From contig CAVSPU010000004.1 of the NCBI GenBank assembly GCA_963729815.1, positions 1 to 64,000 on the forward strand: a stretch of DNA of 64,000 nucleotides, in the 5' to 3' direction. The notes under the pieces are model-generated. The model worked only from the letters and a program-made list of their open reading frames with translations. It made no database searches and had not been told where the DNA came from. Shown here one piece after another: positions 43,686 to 52,597 of this stretch; the first letter of the stretch is position 1; the number at the start of each line of letters is the position of its first letter. Both the position numbers and the translations under genes were made by a program. The stretch is from DAHUXN01 sp963729815. GTDB taxonomy: Bacteria; Acidobacteriota; Terriglobia; Acidiferrales; UBA7541.

Positions 43686-44351
43686 TCAGCCGTTGCTCGT
43701 GCGGCACCGAAGGCCAGAGTCAGGATCGCCTTGCGTCAGATATCCAGCAGATATTTGCAAGGGAGAGCAGCGAACCGATGAGTTGAGCACGGGTTCGATC
43801 GAATATGCGTCGACCTCAACGGCCACCGAGCGTTGAATCAAATCGATCGACAGGACGACACGCACGACTCCTTTTCGTCGCACCAGGATACCTTCGCGAC
43901 CGGCCAGTGCCCCAGCGGTGATGCGTACGCGCCGGCCAATGGTGAGATAGGGGTGCGGCGCAGCATTCAATCCGGATGAGATTGCTTGCCGCAAGCTTTC
44001 CACTTCTTCGTCGTCGAGCGGGGTTGGCGTGCCACCGAAACCTACGAGTCGCACCACGCCGGGAACTTCAAGGACGCGCAGGCGATTCACCAGTGAGATG
44101 CGGACAAACGTGTAACCGGGAAAGAGCGGCAATTCGACGCGATGGTCGCCGTTTTCCCAGCGCCGAACTGTTCCGTAGAGTGGAAGGAACGTATCAACCT
44201 GTTTGCGCTGGAGCAGGTGCGCAACGGACTTTTCGTGACGCGAACGCGTGTAGGCCGCATACCACCGTGACTCGATCCTTGTGCCTAAGACGTTTTCGCT
44301 CACAACTCGCAACCCCCTTCGCTCATCACCTTCGACCACTTGTTCCAGCAT
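43686..44351 (-). CDS. NusG-like transcription antiterminator (RfaH/UpxY type)
   Basis: 221 aa. The N-terminal NGN domain is marked by WYAAYTRSRHEK and LPLFPGYTFV, and a KOW-like segment follows (GRRVRITAGALAGREGILV). The C-terminal 25 residues are extra. NusG paralogues such as RfaH, UpxY and LoaP let RNA polymerase read through long polysaccharide operons. Its place inside the operon, before the sugar genes and after export genes, suggests it controls the downstream part. A recruiting ops-like sequence was not found. Confidence 0.88.
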   Translation of the reverse strand: MLEQVVEGDERRGLRVVSENVLGTRIESRWYAAYTRSRHEKSVAHLLQRKQVDTFLPLYGTVRRWENGDHRVELPLFPGYTFVRISLVNRLRVLEVPGVVRLVGFGGTPTPLDDEEVESLRQAISSGLNAAPHPYLTIGRRVRITAGALAGREGILVRRKGVVRVVLSIDLIQRSVAVEVDAYSIEPVLNSSVRCSPLQISAGYLTQGDPDSGLRCRTSNG

Positions 44352-44439
44352 GCCCGTAGCTCCGCTCTGTCACTTCGTGGGGCACATGTGACCTAAGCCG
44401 CATTACGTCAGCAAGTTGCCGACAAATTTGTGCTAACCT

Positions 44440-45822
44440 TCACTCACCAGAACTACGTTCGCGGTTCCCACTAGACCGGCTCCAAAACCAAAGCTTTCGG
44501 CCATTACTTGGCGAACCGTTTCTTGCATGCCAGGGCAGGCTAGCATGTATGTCCGCCCAAACTTCCTGTGCCATCACTTTGCGTGGATCATTCGAATTGA
44601 CTGCTTCCCACGCTGAACTACTGAGAACCCAAGCGATCCCGAAACCCAAAGCCAAAATCGGGCCGAGTAAAATGATTGAAGGCCGTGGTGGGTATGATTT
44701 TTTCTGAGGGACCTGGGGTGGATCAAGAACCTTTACGCTTGGAGTCTCCTTGGCCTCTTCCACTTTGGCCATTTCATCTTCCTGGGTCAAAGCTTCAAAT
44801 ACAGCCTCCTGGACCTTCGTGCGACGCAGTAAGTCCGCGTATTCCACCCCAAGCAGGGGAAGTTCCCGGAGCGAAGGATAGAACTGCTGCGCGGAAGTAT
44901 TCTCATTCGAGCCTTTGCCGCCGATTTTATCCAGCGCTTTGTGCAAATCGTCGACACGGGCCTGGAGCGAACGGACGCGAACGTTATTGTCAGTGTAGAT
45001 CTGGCGCAAGCCCTGCAATTCCGATTCGGCTGCGATCAACTGGCCTTGCAGTGTGGCAGCAGCAGTCACCATCGCTTTGCCCTGCTCTGCAATATCAATC
45101 GCGCCCTTCTGACTGGCAAACTGGCTGAATTGTTTCTCGTCCGCCTCCAGATTGTCTTTCACCTGATCCAAACGTTGATCAAGGAAAACGCGTTCGCGGT
45201 GAGCCGAGGACGTACTCAAATTATTGACCACCCAATTCAACTCGTTGACGTATTCCAGCGTCATCGCCGTAGAGCGTCTTGGGTCGTGATCGGTGACTTC
45301 CACCGTGATGATTCCGCTCTTTGTGTCTTCCGAGATGCCCGTGTTCTTCGCCAAATCCTTGCGAGCATCTTCGACATACGGATCATGGTAAAGTTTCTGC
45401 AAGTCGAATTTCTGAACGATGTCGTCTTGCACGGTGCCGCTCTTAAGAACTCCGATAAAGAGGTCGCCTGTAGTCTTCATCCCCAGAGCGTTCGCCGCCA
45501 AACCCGTCAGGGTCTCGCCTGCGCGACCGGCAAGCGCGGCGAGCATGGCAGTTCCCTGGCCGGAATTTTGGTCCGGAGGCATCAGTCTTGCAATCGACGT
45601 AAACTGCTTCGGAATCAAGAAGGCGATGATTGTGGCTGCAACCAGGCCGATAAACGTGGTATGCGCGAGGAACTTCCGTTGAGTCCAGAGGAGACGGAAC
45701 CTCGCGATCCTTCTTTCCCGGCGCTCCTGGACGGTCTCCTCGTCTTCCAGAGGCAGAAGAGATCCGCCAAGCTCGAGCTCTTCTTCGTGTGTGCGTTCCG
45801 AGTTGTCGACGTCGTTTGCCAT
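44440..45822 (-). CDS. Wzz/GNVR-type chain-length determinant
   Basis: 460 aa. An N-terminal acidic tail is followed by TM1 (about 50-70), a long periplasmic coiled-coil domain with SSAHRERVFLDQRLDQVKDNL, and TM2 near 380-405 preceded by the Pro-rich motif (VLDPPQVPQKKSYPPRP) typical of Wzc/GNVR proteins. There is no C-terminal tyrosine kinase and no separate kinase gene in the locus. It sets polymer length and links the inner-membrane polymerase to the exporter. Confidence 0.88.
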   Translation of the reverse strand: MANDVDNSERTHEEELELGGSLLPLEDEETVQERRERRIARFRLLWTQRKFLAHTTFIGLVAATIIAFLIPKQFTSIARLMPPDQNSGQGTAMLAALAGRAGETLTGLAANALGMKTTGDLFIGVLKSGTVQDDIVQKFDLQKLYHDPYVEDARKDLAKNTGISEDTKSGIITVEVTDHDPRRSTAMTLEYVNELNWVVNNLSTSSAHRERVFLDQRLDQVKDNLEADEKQFSQFASQKGAIDIAEQGKAMVTAAATLQGQLIAAESELQGLRQIYTDNNVRVRSLQARVDDLHKALDKIGGKGSNENTSAQQFYPSLRELPLLGVEYADLLRRTKVQEAVFEALTQEDEMAKVEEAKETPSVKVLDPPQVPQKKSYPPRPSIILLGPILALGFGIAWVLSSSAWEAVNSNDPRKVMAQEVWADIHASLPWHARNGSPSNGRKLWFWSRSSGNRERSSGE

Positions 45823-45842
45823 TGCAATTGTCCCGACATTAC

Positions 45843-48431
45843 TTACCTAACGTATGGAGCATCTCCCATCTGGCTCGCTGCGTCGCCGCGTGCATCGCGG
45901 AATTTTGGCCAGAAAGTGAATTGAACTGAGGCGCTCACATTTGTTTCTCTCGTCGGAGAAATAACGGGGAAATCCCATTTCTCGTACTGAACTAAACCCG
46001 ACACGCTAAACATCGAGCGAAGCCAGTAGTTCGCGTTGATGCCACCATCCGTTAAAGTCCCTCCGAAGGGCACGAATTGCTGGCTCACTTTTTGGTGGCG
46101 GAAGCTGAACTGCAGGCTGTCTTTTGGCGTAAACCAATAAGTCGTCCACGCCCGTGCGCCTTGCCCCTGCCTGCCAACCCAACTGCCCATCAGATTTCCG
46201 GAGTTTGTGTATCCGTTCGGATATGATGAGCCAATATAAAAGAACCCGCGGGAAACCGTGCCGCCCATGGGCGGATCGCTATAGAGACCCTCCACTCGAA
46301 AATCCATTTTGGGAATACCTGATATTCGCGGAAGGTAGATTCCCGCCGTCCACGCTGCCTTATCCCAAGCTCCCAGCACGGGTGACGGCTCATCGCCCGT
46401 GAACCCATCCGCATAAAGAGTCAAGCAATTCCGTAACCACGGCACTCGATAAGTGAAATCCACTTCTGAATGTCCGTTTCCGAAATAATTGGGGGTTCCC
46501 GCAGCGCCACCTCCCTCAGGGGCGATCGCCTCCAGGAATTTCTTGAACGTAAACGGATCGCCCGGTCCTCCCGTGATTGTGGTTAGGCCGAGTCCGATCT
46601 CCAGATTTGGAGTCGGTTTGAAATTTACCTTCTCACCCACCAGGAAAGGTTGCGGATTGAGCGGTGTCGTATATGAGCCCGTAATGCCCTTGCCGTTGAT
46701 CAGCACAAGGTGCTGGCCAGTCAGCTGTCCGAGGAAGAACTCACCTCGAATTGGCCCTAGGACTCCAAGAATGCTCGGCAACTTGAAAGGCGAAACGCGA
46801 TTGATTTGCAGCATGTCAATTGGCTCGGCATTCGTGCTGAATAGCATCGGGCCACTGGCATCGGGGCCCCACCACTGGGACTGTCTGCCGAAAGTTATCT
46901 GCCAATTATCGAAGGCCATCCCCACATAGGAGTCGAGCAATTGGAATCGATCCGTGGACGGAATCGGCGTTGCAGGCGGAATAAGCGAAGCGGGCAGATG
47001 GTCTTCCTGTGCGATTGTCTGAAGAGCGGGCGCAGGCAAGGCAGGCGCCGACGGCGCATGCTGATACTCGCCCTGTACGTATCCGATGAATGGCCCATCC
47101 GTCGCCCACCCCGAAAATCCGGTAATGTTGTTGAAGCCTTCCTCGTATGGCCGGCCGTCATCGTTGATGATGGTCTGGCCAAAATGGTATCCATCGGTCA
47201 ATGGTTGGCCTGAGATTTTGGTTGCGCGCGTATAAACTGACTCAAGTGCAGCGTCTCGATTATTTCCGCCGCCGAGCAAGTCAATTTCCTTGCCGAATTC
47301 TTTTTCAAGTGCATCGTAGAGTTGGCTGGGTTCGTTTCCCGTTGATTGGCTTTCTCCAATTTGATCCGCTGCTTCTTCCACGAGTCGCGCGCATTCCATG
47401 CGGGTCCAAGGCCGCATGCCTTCCATATCGGTCTTGATATAGCCCAGCGCCACAAGCCGGAGCAGGGCAGGGTAAACCCAGCTATCGAGCGGCACGTACG
47501 GTGAACCCATGAACTTCGGTTCCCAATGCGAAGGCCTTTCTGGCCGGACGCCAAGCTCTTCCCATCCACCTCCGGCAAGGTCTGGATTGTGGTGGTCGCG
47601 GTAAACATATTCCGAAACGAGCCAGCCGATGGCGCTCCCCGCCAGAGCATCCGAGGGAAAATGCTCACGACCTGTAACGCGTGCCGCGCTGATCGCTGAG
47701 GCCAGTCCATACGCCGCAATCTTCGGGAGTGGTCCTGGATATTCGTGCGCCACGATTCCAGCGATCGCCCAAGCCGTGGCAGCGTGCTCTGAGGGGAACG
47801 AATCCCCCCCACGCCAGAAACTCCCATTTGCGTTATCCGTGCCCGGACGCTCCCTGCCAGTCACGTATTTCAACGCTTCGACTGCGACTAAGCTGTCGAT
47901 AGCGGCTTCGCCGCTCAGGAAGCCCGTTTCGCGTTGATGTTCGTTGTGCGTCGTCAACCCGAGGATATAAGAGCCAGCCGCCGCGCCTACCATCGTTCCG
48001 ACGCCGTAATTGGAGAATTGTTGGTAACGATGCAACGTGTCCGGAGCGTCATTGAGGTGCCGGCTGACTTCTGTATCTGTGGCGAAAAGGCCTGCCGCGA
48101 ATCCTCCCAGCGGCACGAGCCATGTGGCTTCGGGCAATCGAACTCGCGCGGGACTTGTCCACATCGCTTTCTGGTCGAGCAGGAAGTGTTTCGGTGCTGA
48201 ATTGAAAGAGTTCACTTTACTGTCGTCTTCGCTTGACGAGTTGTAAATAAAATTGTTCGACTCAACTCCTTGTGTACTGCTCGTTTTCTTGGCCACTGGT
48301 TTCTTCACGACGGTGCTTGAGGGAGCAGATTTCGACGCCTGTGGCGAGGCCAACTGCCCGCTGGCCGTCATCGTGGCGCTGGCAACTAAGACTGTCGCTG
48401 TCATGCAAACCAACCGAAAGCGCCTGGTCAC
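45843..48431 (-). CDS. PAP2 phosphatase fused to a Wzi capsule-assembly domain
   Basis: 862 aa with a signal peptide. The PAP2 part (about 90-280) has all three acid-phosphatase motifs: K-x6-R-P as KYVTGRERP (188-196), PSEH (213-216) and R-x5-H-x3-D (Arg251, His257, Asp261). The second part (about 300-862) is an outer-membrane beta-barrel of the Wzi type, with aromatic-rich strands and W-G-x-x-L-like turns (FGRQSQWWGPDASGP). Wzi anchors capsule; PAP2 may dephosphorylate undecaprenyl diphosphate. The fusion is unusual. Confidence 0.82.
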   Translation of the reverse strand: MTRRFRLVCMTATVLVASATMTASGQLASPQASKSAPSSTVVKKPVAKKTSSTQGVESNNFIYNSSSEDDSKVNSFNSAPKHFLLDQKAMWTSPARVRLPEATWLVPLGGFAAGLFATDTEVSRHLNDAPDTLHRYQQFSNYGVGTMVGAAAGSYILGLTTHNEHQRETGFLSGEAAIDSLVAVEALKYVTGRERPGTDNANGSFWRGGDSFPSEHAATAWAIAGIVAHEYPGPLPKIAAYGLASAISAARVTGREHFPSDALAGSAIGWLVSEYVYRDHHNPDLAGGGWEELGVRPERPSHWEPKFMGSPYVPLDSWVYPALLRLVALGYIKTDMEGMRPWTRMECARLVEEAADQIGESQSTGNEPSQLYDALEKEFGKEIDLLGGGNNRDAALESVYTRATKISGQPLTDGYHFGQTIINDDGRPYEEGFNNITGFSGWATDGPFIGYVQGEYQHAPSAPALPAPALQTIAQEDHLPASLIPPATPIPSTDRFQLLDSYVGMAFDNWQITFGRQSQWWGPDASGPMLFSTNAEPIDMLQINRVSPFKLPSILGVLGPIRGEFFLGQLTGQHLVLINGKGITGSYTTPLNPQPFLVGEKVNFKPTPNLEIGLGLTTITGGPGDPFTFKKFLEAIAPEGGGAAGTPNYFGNGHSEVDFTYRVPWLRNCLTLYADGFTGDEPSPVLGAWDKAAWTAGIYLPRISGIPKMDFRVEGLYSDPPMGGTVSRGFFYIGSSYPNGYTNSGNLMGSWVGRQGQGARAWTTYWFTPKDSLQFSFRHQKVSQQFVPFGGTLTDGGINANYWLRSMFSVSGLVQYEKWDFPVISPTRETNVSASVQFTFWPKFRDARGDAASQMGDAPYVR

Positions 48432-48443
48432 TAAGAAAATTCC

Positions 48444-51400
48444 TCAGTAATGGGCCGCAAGAATCGCACTCGTGGTAACCCCGCTCAGAACCTGCGCCAT
48501 TTGGAAAAACGCCTGCCAATTCCTTGGTCCGCCGAGTGCTTTTTCCGGAACCACGACTGTATCGCCGGGCTGAAGGGATTGATCGAGACCGCCGCCCATC
48601 CACAAAGAAGACCCGTGCGATCCGATCACTGTGCCGTCCGCGCGGATTACGAAAGTCGCCCTCTTGTTCGCGAGGTTGGTTGGACCCCCCGCCTGGCTTA
48701 AGTACCACTTCGCACTCCTGCCTGGCCGGTACGACACCGCCGTCGCATTGTAGACTTGCCCTTGCACCATCACGTAGCTCGGACGCTTGGGAATGATCAG
48801 CGTATCTCCGGCCCTGACGGCGATATCCCGCGAGGTGTTTTTCCAGCTGTTTACATTCGAAGAGATCTGAATCGTGACGCGGCCGATTGGTGGACTATCC
48901 GCCAAGTCTTGAAGTGCCGTCTGCCATTGTTGATAAGCGGTTTCCTGGGCAGCTTTTTGATCAGGGTCCGTCGTTGAGGCAAGTTTCAGTTGTGTCTGCA
49001 TCCCCTTGATGCGTTCATAGAGTTGCTGCTGCGAGTTGGCTTCAAGATCGCGGACAGAATCTCGCTGCAGGAGCGCACCGTAAGGATAGGCATCAGGCAT
49101 CAAGCCGCCGGCGCGCATCAAGATTGAACTCAATCGCTCGCCAGGCTTGATTCCGTAGCTCCCAGGATGTGTGACTTCTCCCCGGACTGTTATTGCTGCT
49201 CCGAGGTCGTTCCATCCGGGCAATTGCCGGATCGTCAAGACATCCCCGTTGTGCAGTGGAATATTTGCACTGGCGTCGCCAGCCATCGCTGCATTCAGCG
49301 CAATCTGTTTGTGATCCCCCGTGATTTGCGTCTGCCCTTTCCATTGATAGCGAGTTAAGTCCGCCTCATTCAAATCTGCGCTTTGCTGCAGGCTGCCAGC
49401 GGCCCGAATCAGATCGGCGACAGTCATGTTGCTTGTCAGAGGGTAGCGCCCCGGCCTTGCCACTTCTCCCTTGACGTAAACCGTCGCCGGATCTACTTCC
49501 GCTGGATTTCGATGGACTAAGATTCGGTCACGAGAATTCAAAAGAATGTTGTCGACAGAATCGCCACCGAGAGCCTCATTGAGCTTCACACTGAAGATTT
49601 TGAGCTGGCCATCAGGCAGATATCGAAAGACTTGAGCATCTTCTGTTTCGGCATCAGGTGCCAGCCCTCCGGCCATGTGCACTGCATCACTCAGATGAAT
49701 CTGGCCTGACGTGCGGTACGTCCCGGGCTCTCGCACATCTCCCCAAACAGATACAGTCGGCGGATTCTCGAAATCGTAGCGCCCGAAAATCTGCACTGTA
49801 TCGAGCGGATCAAGCAGAGGCGCGCTTCCGGGACGGCTCAGCGCGTCCGCGAGATTGAAACTCTCGACCGTCGGACGATAATCCGGGGGATTCAGTCGAA
49901 TGATCTCAGCGTATTGGTTAGCCGGTTCCGGCAAAATGTCTTTGTAGGAGGAAATCAGATCGGTGACGCGCATGCCGTGGTGATAGGAGTACCGCCCTGG
50001 CCGCAGAACATGTCCCTCCAGGTACACCGTGTCCTGGTTGTAAGGCGCAATGGGGAATATCCGTATCTTGTCGCCATCTTGAATTGGAAATGAATCAAAC
50101 TGCTTGGTAATCGAAACGGAATCCGCGCCAGGTGGGATATCCAGGCTCAGCATCGTGCGCTTTTCGTGCGCGACGACGCGCTGCACTTCAACATGACGTA
50201 ATGTGGCCGTGGGCAGGAGACCCCCGGCGAGCGTGAGTACGTCAGAGAGAGATTTCTCGTTCTTCAGTTCGTAGACGGCTGGCCGCCGAACCATCCCTTC
50301 TACCGTAATTTCCGGGCCGATCGGCGGGACCAGAACCGTGTCCCCATTTTCCAATCGCTGGATGTCCGTCTTTACTCCGTGAAGGAGCAGGTCATACACA
50401 TCAACGCTCTGGATCAATTGATTTCCACGGTTGTGCTCGAGAATTCGCAGTGAGCCTTGACTTGTCGGACCATCTGCGGCGAATAGGGCATTGAGAGGCG
50501 TCGAAAGTGAACTGATATCGTATGCACCCGGGTTCACAACGTCGCCGACGACGTAGACTCGAATCGTACGCAGGCGAGCCAGGGACACGTCCGCCGAGAC
50601 ATCGCGAAATTGTGATCGAAGTGTCTGCTGGACCGACTGCTGCACATCCGCCAACGATTTTCCAGCGACGAGCACAGGTCCTACCTCCGGAAGGCTCAGC
50701 CGGCCCTCTTTGTCGACTGTGCGGAGGAGTCGTTGAGAAACCCCGCCCCAGAGGTCGATTGCCAAACCGTCCCCAGGGCCAACGACGTAATCCGGTCCCA
50801 CGGGAAGATCGAATGGAATCATCTGAGAATCGCGCGTGCCATTCTCGAAAATCTCCATCCCAAATCGTTCCGGCGCGGGCGATTGTGGTGCAGCCTGCAA
50901 GTACATGTCGTAGAGCGAGGGGACATCAAGATACGGGTCAGGCCGGCGAACCATCGTCTGGCTCGGGCTCAGTTCCGCGGGCATGTAACGTCGTTGTGTT
51001 GGATTGTAGGTTGTGGCTCCGTATGGTGCCGGACTTGACCGGGAAGATCCGGGGAGATTGTTTGTTTCGGGAAGCGATCCCACATTGGCGTAGGGATATT
51101 CTTGTGGGTTAGTTTCCAGATTCGCGCTATTCAAATTCCCAGAGACAGCTTCGCCCTGCGTTGCGGTCTGTCCCACGGTGGCAATTTGCGGGAATTGTCC
51201 TTGCATTTCATTGGTGGCTTCAGGCTGCACAAGTGTCCCAGCTCCGGCCGCGACGGGCGCACTTACCAGCGCGTCCAAAGAACTGTGCGGGCTTCCAAGC
51301 GGGAGTTGCGCACTGCTGATTGGTGTCTCCGCACCTGTCTGCATAAGCTCGGTCTCTTCAAGTGTAGGCAATCCGCGCTGCGGCGATCTGGGCACACTCG

Positions 51401-52052
51401 GCGCGTTGGGTGAGAAATTCTGTGGCGCGTTTGGCGCTCCAATTTGGTGCGGTTGCTGGTTCGCCGGAGTGGTGCGCTGCTCGGTGTTGCACTCCTGATT
51501 CACTCGCAAATCGCAGTCTCGTGTTTGTTCCAGGTTGCGGTTTGTTTGTTGGCGTGCCTGCGTGAGCTGCTCCTCTTCGTCCTGTGCGAGCCATTTCGCT
51601 CGTTCCTGGATCAGCAGTTCCTGTTCCTTCCCCTGCGCGGAATCGGGATTTACTTGCGGCAGGAGATAGCCGTATTGTTGAAGCAGCACGGTAGCTACGA
51701 AGCGAAAATGCAGATCGGTCTGCAACCGGTCGTAGATTGCTTGATCGGCCAGATCGGCATCACTGATCAATTGGCCGTGACTTGTCGCGTCCTTTGCCAC
51801 CCATCGCTTCAGCTCCACCAGTAACCCCGTGTCCTTATGAAGGATGCTTTCGATTTGGGCCGCCGACGCAGCCACCTGTTCCAGATTCTGCCTTGCGAGG
51901 TCGGAGGGTGGCATAGCTGCCGTTTGACGGTTCTGCGCCAGCCCGGGTGAACAGGCGAGCATGGACAGAACGAAAACAATGACGGCCATCCCGCCGAATT
52001 GTTTTCGAAGGACGCTTGCCATCACGGAACGAATAAACTCTCGAACTTTCAT
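48444..52052 (-). CDS. Large polysaccharide export protein with multiple SLBB domains
   Basis: 1202 aa from ATG 52052, overlapping the preceding gene as ATGA; most Wza proteins have 350-400 aa. After a signal peptide and a Gln/Pro-rich helical region (40-400) comes the polysaccharide export domain (DYVVGPGDGLAIDLWGG) and then five to six SLBB repeats of the type V-x-G-x-V-x-x-P-G-x-Y (VVNPGAYDI, HVLRPGRYSYH, DVREPGTYR, EVARPGRYPL, EVTHPGSYGI). A final hydrophobic segment (SGVTTSAILAAHY) may be the outer-membrane helix. It forms the outer-membrane and periplasmic exit route for EPS. Confidence 0.9.
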   Translation of the reverse strand: MKVREFIRSVMASVLRKQFGGMAVIVFVLSMLACSPGLAQNRQTAAMPPSDLARQNLEQVAASAAQIESILHKDTGLLVELKRWVAKDATSHGQLISDADLADQAIYDRLQTDLHFRFVATVLLQQYGYLLPQVNPDSAQGKEQELLIQERAKWLAQDEEEQLTQARQQTNRNLEQTRDCDLRVNQECNTEQRTTPANQQPHQIGAPNAPQNFSPNAPSVPRSPQRGLPTLEETELMQTGAETPISSAQLPLGSPHSSLDALVSAPVAAGAGTLVQPEATNEMQGQFPQIATVGQTATQGEAVSGNLNSANLETNPQEYPYANVGSLPETNNLPGSSRSSPAPYGATTYNPTQRRYMPAELSPSQTMVRRPDPYLDVPSLYDMYLQAAPQSPAPERFGMEIFENGTRDSQMIPFDLPVGPDYVVGPGDGLAIDLWGGVSQRLLRTVDKEGRLSLPEVGPVLVAGKSLADVQQSVQQTLRSQFRDVSADVSLARLRTIRVYVVGDVVNPGAYDISSLSTPLNALFAADGPTSQGSLRILEHNRGNQLIQSVDVYDLLLHGVKTDIQRLENGDTVLVPPIGPEITVEGMVRRPAVYELKNEKSLSDVLTLAGGLLPTATLRHVEVQRVVAHEKRTMLSLDIPPGADSVSITKQFDSFPIQDGDKIRIFPIAPYNQDTVYLEGHVLRPGRYSYHHGMRVTDLISSYKDILPEPANQYAEIIRLNPPDYRPTVESFNLADALSRPGSAPLLDPLDTVQIFGRYDFENPPTVSVWGDVREPGTYRTSGQIHLSDAVHMAGGLAPDAETEDAQVFRYLPDGQLKIFSVKLNEALGGDSVDNILLNSRDRILVHRNPAEVDPATVYVKGEVARPGRYPLTSNMTVADLIRAAGSLQQSADLNEADLTRYQWKGQTQITGDHKQIALNAAMAGDASANIPLHNGDVLTIRQLPGWNDLGAAITVRGEVTHPGSYGIKPGERLSSILMRAGGLMPDAYPYGALLQRDSVRDLEANSQQQLYERIKGMQTQLKLASTTDPDQKAAQETAYQQWQTALQDLADSPPIGRVTIQISSNVNSWKNTSRDIAVRAGDTLIIPKRPSYVMVQGQVYNATAVSYRPGRSAKWYLSQAGGPTNLANKRATFVIRADGTVIGSHGSSLWMGGGLDQSLQPGDTVVVPEKALGGPRNWQAFFQMAQVLSGVTTSAILAAHY

Positions 52053-52423
52053 TGAATTTCCCCTGCCGTCGTCATGCCGCGCAGTGCGCCCAATACGCCA
52101 TCCTCGGAAGCTTCGATTCGATTTGACTTGATCTCCATCGAGGCCCAGTAAAACATCGAGCTGTTCCGGTCTGGAGATATCGCAATCACTTTCATGAGCG
52201 GGTGACTCTGCAGGATCAAATCGCACACTGCGGGGAGGCGATTGGATTTTTCCAGCGAAACAATCAAGAAGTCCGGCTGTGTGGTGTTCACAGCTTTCTC
52301 AATTTCAGCCTCGTCCTTGATTTCACCGACGATTTCAATGTCCGATTGATCCGCGATCGTTGCCAAGATGAGTTCTCGCATGAGCCGTGGGCGATTAGCC
52401 ACAAGTACACGGATATTCTTCAT
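52049..52423 (-). CDS. Degenerate receiver-domain protein (pseudo-receiver)
   Basis: 124 aa from ATG 52423. The fold reads as CheY-like (IRVLVANRPRLMREL, then PDFLIVSLEKS, then KVIAISPD), but the phospho-acceptor Asp is replaced by Ser in IVSLEKS, and the acidic pocket reads VANR rather than an Asp pair. No output domain is present. It cannot be controlled by normal phosphorylation, so it probably acts by protein contact. It is encoded directly before and overlapping the exporter gene. Confidence 0.75.
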   Translation of the reverse strand: MKNIRVLVANRPRLMRELILATIADQSDIEIVGEIKDEAEIEKAVNTTQPDFLIVSLEKSNRLPAVCDLILQSHPLMKVIAISPDRNSSMFYWASMEIKSNRIEASEDGVLGALRGMTTAGEIQ

Positions 52424-52516
52424 AGCCGCTCCAGCGGGCAAACGATACGTGGCAAGTGAAAATTGCGGGAGGCTCAATTAAAGGGCAAAGCGTAGCCTAC
52501 AAAACGAGTGAGAAAA

Positions 52517-52590
52517 GTACTAAAGGCGAGGTAGAACCAGTACTGCGTTTTCGGAGCCGTACCAAGAAAGTACCACCCCTCAGCAAGTAC
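52517..52590 (-). repeat. Cluster of GTAC-centred sites
   Basis: Five GTAC tetramers lie in 74 bases (52517, 52540, 52559, 52570, 52587), three of them as GTACTT on the minus strand. A further GTACTTGC lies upstream of the LuxR-type regulator gene (53341-53344 and neighbours). They fill the gap before the pseudo-receiver/exporter operon. Binding sites for a regulator are inferred. Statistical support was not computed. Confidence 0.4.
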
Positions 52591-52597
52591 ATGTGGG

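Noticed and set aside
44941..45924. Plus-strand open frame (327 aa) opposite the Wzz-like gene
   Set aside because: The Wzz-like frame has TMs, a coiled coil and a Pro-rich motif; the antisense frame has no such features.
52424..52500. Possible sigma-54 promoter (TGCCACG...TTTGC) before the pseudo-receiver gene
   Set aside because: The invariant GG of the -24 element is missing, and no sigma-54 activator domain is encoded nearby.
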